26,886 nt of DNA from Alphaproteobacteria bacterium UBA6178 (GTDB taxonomy: Bacteria; Pseudomonadota; Alphaproteobacteria; Rickettsiales; UBA3002). The stretch covers positions 3,099 through 29,984 of the forward strand of contig DITS01000005.1 in the NCBI GenBank assembly GCA_002422205.1, in the 5' to 3' direction. Positions 24,605 to 26,886 of the stretch are shown one piece after another. Positions within the stretch are counted from its first letter, which is position 1. Each line of letters begins with the position of its first letter. The notes below the pieces were generated by a model. It ran no database searches, had not been told where the DNA came from, and worked only from the letters and a program-made list of their open reading frames with translations. The translations under genes and the position numbers were made by a program.

Positions 24605-25309
24605 TCACGCCGCTTTTGCACGCAACGTGCGATTCTCAATTCGTTTCTCATACGCATCGCCCACAAACAAACGCTTCACAAAAATACCCGGGGTGTGAAT
24701 GTTATCAGCATCGAGTGCATTGGAATCTACCAGCTCTTCCACCTCGGCCACGGTCACTTTGGCGGCGGCAGCCATCATCGGGTTAAAATTGCGCGCGGTT
24801 TTGCGATAGATCATATTGCCGTACTTATCGGCCTTCCAGCCTTTCACAATCGCCAGATCCGCGATCAGTCCGGTTTCCATCACATAGCGTTCGCCGTTAA
24901 ACTCACGTGTTTCCTTGCCTTCGGCTACTTGCGTACCCACGCCCGTTTTGGTGTAAAATGCCGGAATCCCTGCGCCACCAGCGCGGATGCGTTCAGCCAA
25001 CGTGCCTTGCGGATTAAATTCGATTTCCAGCTCGCCCGCTAAATATTGCTGCTCGAAGGTTTTATTTTCGCCCACATACGACGATACCATCTTTTTGATC
25101 TGGCGGTCTTTGAGCAAAATGCCGAGGCCGAAATCATCGACCCCGCAATTATTGGAAATAACGGTCAGCCCGGTAACCCCGGCTTGTTTCAGCGCGGTAA
25201 TGCCGTGCTCGGGGATGCCGCAGAGGCCGAATCCCCCCGCCATGATGGTCATGTTATCGTGCAGCAGCCCCTCAAGGGCGGCGGTGGCGTTGGAATAAAC
25301 CTTGCTCAT
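24605..25309 (-). CDS. scoA: 3-oxoacid CoA-transferase subunit A
   Basis: This is the alpha subunit partner of scoB, contributing the CoA-binding part of the enzyme. The 234 residues contain the family glycine-rich motif MAGGFGLCGIPEHGI, TVISNNCGVDDFGLGILL, ARIRAGGAGIPAFYTKTGVGT (inside ERIRAGG…) and the C-terminal ARNFNPMMAAAAKVTVAEVEELV. The ATG at 25309 has CAGGAG 7 bp upstream. The product is complete and probably active as a heteromer with the downstream subunit despite the 215-bp spacer. Confidence 0.92.
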   Translation of the reverse strand: MSKVYSNATAALEGLLHDNMTIMAGGFGLCGIPEHGITALKQAGVTGLTVISNNCGVDDFGLGILLKDRQIKKMVSSYVGENKTFEQQYLAGELEIEFNPQGTLAERIRAGGAGIPAFYTKTGVGTQVAEGKETREFNGERYVMETGLIADLAIVKGWKADKYGNMIYRKTARNFNPMMAAAAKVTVAEVEELVDSNALDADNIHTPGIFVKRLFVGDAYEKRIENRTLRAKAA

Positions 25310-25511
25310 AATGGCTCCTGACGTGATGCATTGGGTTTGCCAGCTTGGGAGGCGATGGTCAAGTACCGCCGGGTGGTGGATAGATGCAAAAAATCGAACG
25401 GTTCAATCGCTTGTGCAGCGATAGGAATTATGTTAATAAAGTATTAACAATAAAAACCGTCATTAACCTTAACAATGGCGATCAATGGTACGTAGTGCCA
25501 CAGGGAATGCG
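25310..25511. promoter_or_regulatory. Divergent intergenic region between scoA and the DUF2336 gene
   Basis: This 202-bp region carries the start signals of two divergent genes. Its right part is AT-rich and contains TTAAC four times over (25444-25473 plus the inverted GTTAA at 25432). A CtrA-type site inside it is listed separately. No confident sigma-70 promoter can be named. Confidence 0.4.
25433..25448 (+). promoter_or_regulatory. CtrA-type binding motif TTAA-N7-TTAAC
   Basis: TTAA (25433-25436), seven bases, then TTAAC (25444-25448) is a perfect match to the consensus for CtrA, the alphaproteobacterial cell-cycle/motility response regulator. Two further TTAAC units at 25463 and 25469 follow. 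The site is 64 bp above the chosen start of the DUF2336 gene. The AT-rich context makes a chance match possible. Confidence 0.45.
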
Positions 25512-26624
25512 ATGAATATTGACCGTGCCGACATTGAGTTGCTGGTGCGCGAACCGTCGGCCGCGATGCGGGGACGTATCGCGCAGAAAATTACCACGGG
25601 CTATAATTCGGGCCTGTTTAATGAATCCGAGCACCGGCTCGCCACCGAAATTTTCCGTCTGTTGCTGAAAGACACCGAAGCGCGCGTGCGCAAAGTGCTG
25701 GCCGAGGAACTGAAACAAAACCTTCAAGTGCCGCGCGACGTGGTGTGGGCCCTGGCCAACGATGTGGCCGAGGTTGCTGTGCCGGTGCTGGAACATTCCT
25801 ACGTGCTGAGCGAAGAAGATTTAATTACGCTGATTTCGGCTACCCGCGACACCGAAAAGCTGGTGGCGATGGCCAAGCGCGAATCGATTTCCCGCGAGCT
25901 TGCCCACGCCCTGATCGAAACCCGCCACCATGCCGTGGCGCGGACGGTAATCGCCAACCCCGGCGCTACGTTGGCCGAAACCACGCTGGAATTGATCCTA
26001 GAGGATTTCGCCCGCGACCATTCGGTATTGGAACAATTAGTGTTTCGCGGCGGGTTATCGCCGGCTTTTGCGGAGAAGCTGTTCGCGCTGGTGTCGGATA
26101 CGCTGAAAAAACAGCTGACCAAGAAATACCGGCTCAGCCGCCAGCTGGTCGATGATGCGGCCGACCGCGCGCGCGAAACCAGTACGCTGCAGTTTCTAAG
26201 CCCGTGGATGAGCCAGCAGGAGATCAATGGACTGATCGACCAGATGCACCGCAATAAACGGCTTACCGATTCGGTGATTATCCGCTCGCTCTGTATCGGC
26301 GATTTACGCTTTTTTGAAAGCGCGATCGCCAAACGCACCGGCATCCCGGCGTCGAATGCGCGTATCCTGATTCTCGATCCCGGCCCGTTGGGCTTCAAGG
26401 CGCTGTACGCCAGTTGCCAGTTGCCGCCTGATTTCTACGAGGCGGTGCATACGATGCTGAAACTCGCCCTCGACGAAACTGAATATGGCAGTTACCGCAC
26501 GCATGATTACGGGCTGGTGATGGCGCATAAAATCCGCCATATGGGCTACGATAAATCCATCCCCAATATGGATGTACTGCTCGGCATCATCGGCGCTGCC
26601 GGTAACCTGCCGACCCTGCATTAA
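25512..26624 (+). CDS. DUF2336 domain-containing protein (first copy)
   Basis: This predicted cytoplasmic all-helical protein of 370 aa matches the alphaproteobacterial DUF2336 family as I know it, with HEAT-like repeats: ADIELLVREPSAAMRGRIAQKI, then HRLATEIFRLLLKDTEARVRKVLAEEL, then VPRDVVWALANDVAEVAVPVLEHSYVLSEEDL. Function is not established. I chose ATG 25512, with AGGGAA (25502-25507) as ribosome site, over an in-frame ATG 27 bp earlier that lacks one. A CtrA-type site lies upstream, and a paralogue starts 59 bp after the stop. Confidence 0.82.
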   Translation: MNIDRADIELLVREPSAAMRGRIAQKITTGYNSGLFNESEHRLATEIFRLLLKDTEARVRKVLAEELKQNLQVPRDVVWALANDVAEVAVPVLEHSYVLSEEDLITLISATRDTEKLVAMAKRESISRELAHALIETRHHAVARTVIANPGATLAETTLELILEDFARDHSVLEQLVFRGGLSPAFAEKLFALVSDTLKKQLTKKYRLSRQLVDDAADRARETSTLQFLSPWMSQQEINGLIDQMHRNKRLTDSVIIRSLCIGDLRFFESAIAKRTGIPASNARILILDPGPLGFKALYASCQLPPDFYEAVHTMLKLALDETEYGSYRTHDYGLVMAHKIRHMGYDKSIPNMDVLLGIIGAAGNLPTLH

Positions 26625-26635
26625 CCCTTGAAAAC

Positions 26636-26668
26636 AAGCAGATTTCGCTAGCGAGTCGTTGCTTTTTT
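26636..26668 (+). terminator. Possible terminator between the two DUF2336 genes
   Basis: AAGCA (26636-26640) pairs with TGCTT (26660-26664) around an inner CGC-TA-GCG stem with a bulge, followed by TTTTTT. The stem is imperfect, so this may be a weak or partial terminator. Confidence 0.4.
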
Positions 26669-26683
26669 GTGCATGAAAGATCC

Positions 26684-26886
26684 ATGGCCGACGCTGCACA
26701 GCAATCTGCTGCCCCGATGATCCTGACGCCCAACGACGTGGAGCGGCTGCTGAATGATCCGTCGGAGGATTCGCGCATCGGGGTGCTCGATAAGGTGTCG
26801 GTGCATTATAACGGGCAGGCGTTCGGCACGCGCGAGCATGAAATCGCCGAGCAGATTTTCCGCCTGCTGATGAAGGATGCGGCCAT
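26684..26886 (+). CDS. Second DUF2336-like protein, N-terminal part (cut by window end)
   Basis: An open frame runs from ATG 26684 off the right edge (67 codons visible). The translation begins MADAAQQSAAPMILTPNDVE and continues with RLLNDPSEDSRIGVLDKV and REHEIAEQIFRLLMKDAA. It aligns with the start of the first DUF2336 protein, where REPSAAMRGRIAQKI and EHRLATEIFRLLLKD hold the same positions. It is therefore a tandem paralogue with an N-terminal extension of about 10 residues. The ribosome site is weak (AAAGA). Confidence 0.72.
   Translation, partial: MADAAQQSAAPMILTPNDVERLLNDPSEDSRIGVLDKVSVHYNGQAFGTREHEIAEQIFRLLMKDAA

Noticed and set aside
23778..24698. A 306-codon open frame on the + strand across scoB and the repeat
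   Set aside because: It lies antisense to a clear CoA-transferase subunit, and its central part is the HSRESGNP/IPAFAGMT peptide typical of translated intergenic repeats. No ribosome site and no recognisable domain.
1..26886. CRISPR arrays, tRNA/rRNA genes, integrases or transposases
   Set aside because: No regularly spaced repeats with spacers, no tRNA-like or rRNA sequence and no recombinase-like frame were seen, so the vir cluster does not look like part of an obvious integrative element within this window.

Overview
The window looks like an alphaproteobacterial chromosome of moderate GC. The housekeeping order dnaB–alr … radA–cvpA–purF–SDR is an arrangement I associate with Alphaproteobacteria. 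The DUF2336-type proteins at the right end and a perfect TTAA-N7-TTAAC (CtrA-type) site fit the same class. A complete purF argues against a strongly reduced Rickettsia-like genome. The chromosomal VirB/VirD4 set without VirB5 or a relaxase is reminiscent of Rickettsiales and related lineages. I cannot name the species.

Layout. 1-166: intergenic DNA with a G-quadruplex-capable heptamer repeat. 167-4286 (+): a tight run of dnaB, alr, mlaE and mlaF with ATGA overlaps at the last two junctions. 4291-7113 (-): a large, unusual protein that combines a Ham1/ITPase-like domain with three LOG-like (nucleoside-phosphate Rossmann) segments; I know no named family with this layout. 7220-11486 (+): radA, cvpA, purF and a YciK-like SDR. 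11487-11792 (-): a small secreted His/Tyr-rich protein. 11793-12186: non-coding, holding REP/BIME-like repeats.

12187-22288 (-): a compact type IV secretion cluster, transcribed virB2, virB4, virB6, virB8, virB9, virB10, virB11, virD4. A strong terminator separates the pilin gene virB2 from virB4, and each has its own upstream region. Divergent from virB2, 22489-23732 (+) holds a RidA-family gene and a traX homologue. 23733-25309 (-): scoA and scoB, encoding the two subunits of a 3-oxoacid CoA-transferase, with an intergenic repeat between them. 25512-26886 (+): two tandem DUF2336 paralogues, the second cut by the window edge.

The most striking unexplained signal is regulatory. The upstream regions of virB2 and virB4, and the divergent region between the LOG/Ham1 gene and radA, each carry an 18-bp direct repeat of the form TTGTCA-N5-(T/A/C)TGTCA(C/T). 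All three lie on the minus strand with an 11-bp period. This resembles the PhoB (PHO box) operator and suggests that a PhoB/OmpR-family regulator controls the secretion system, and perhaps the LOG/Ham1 gene.
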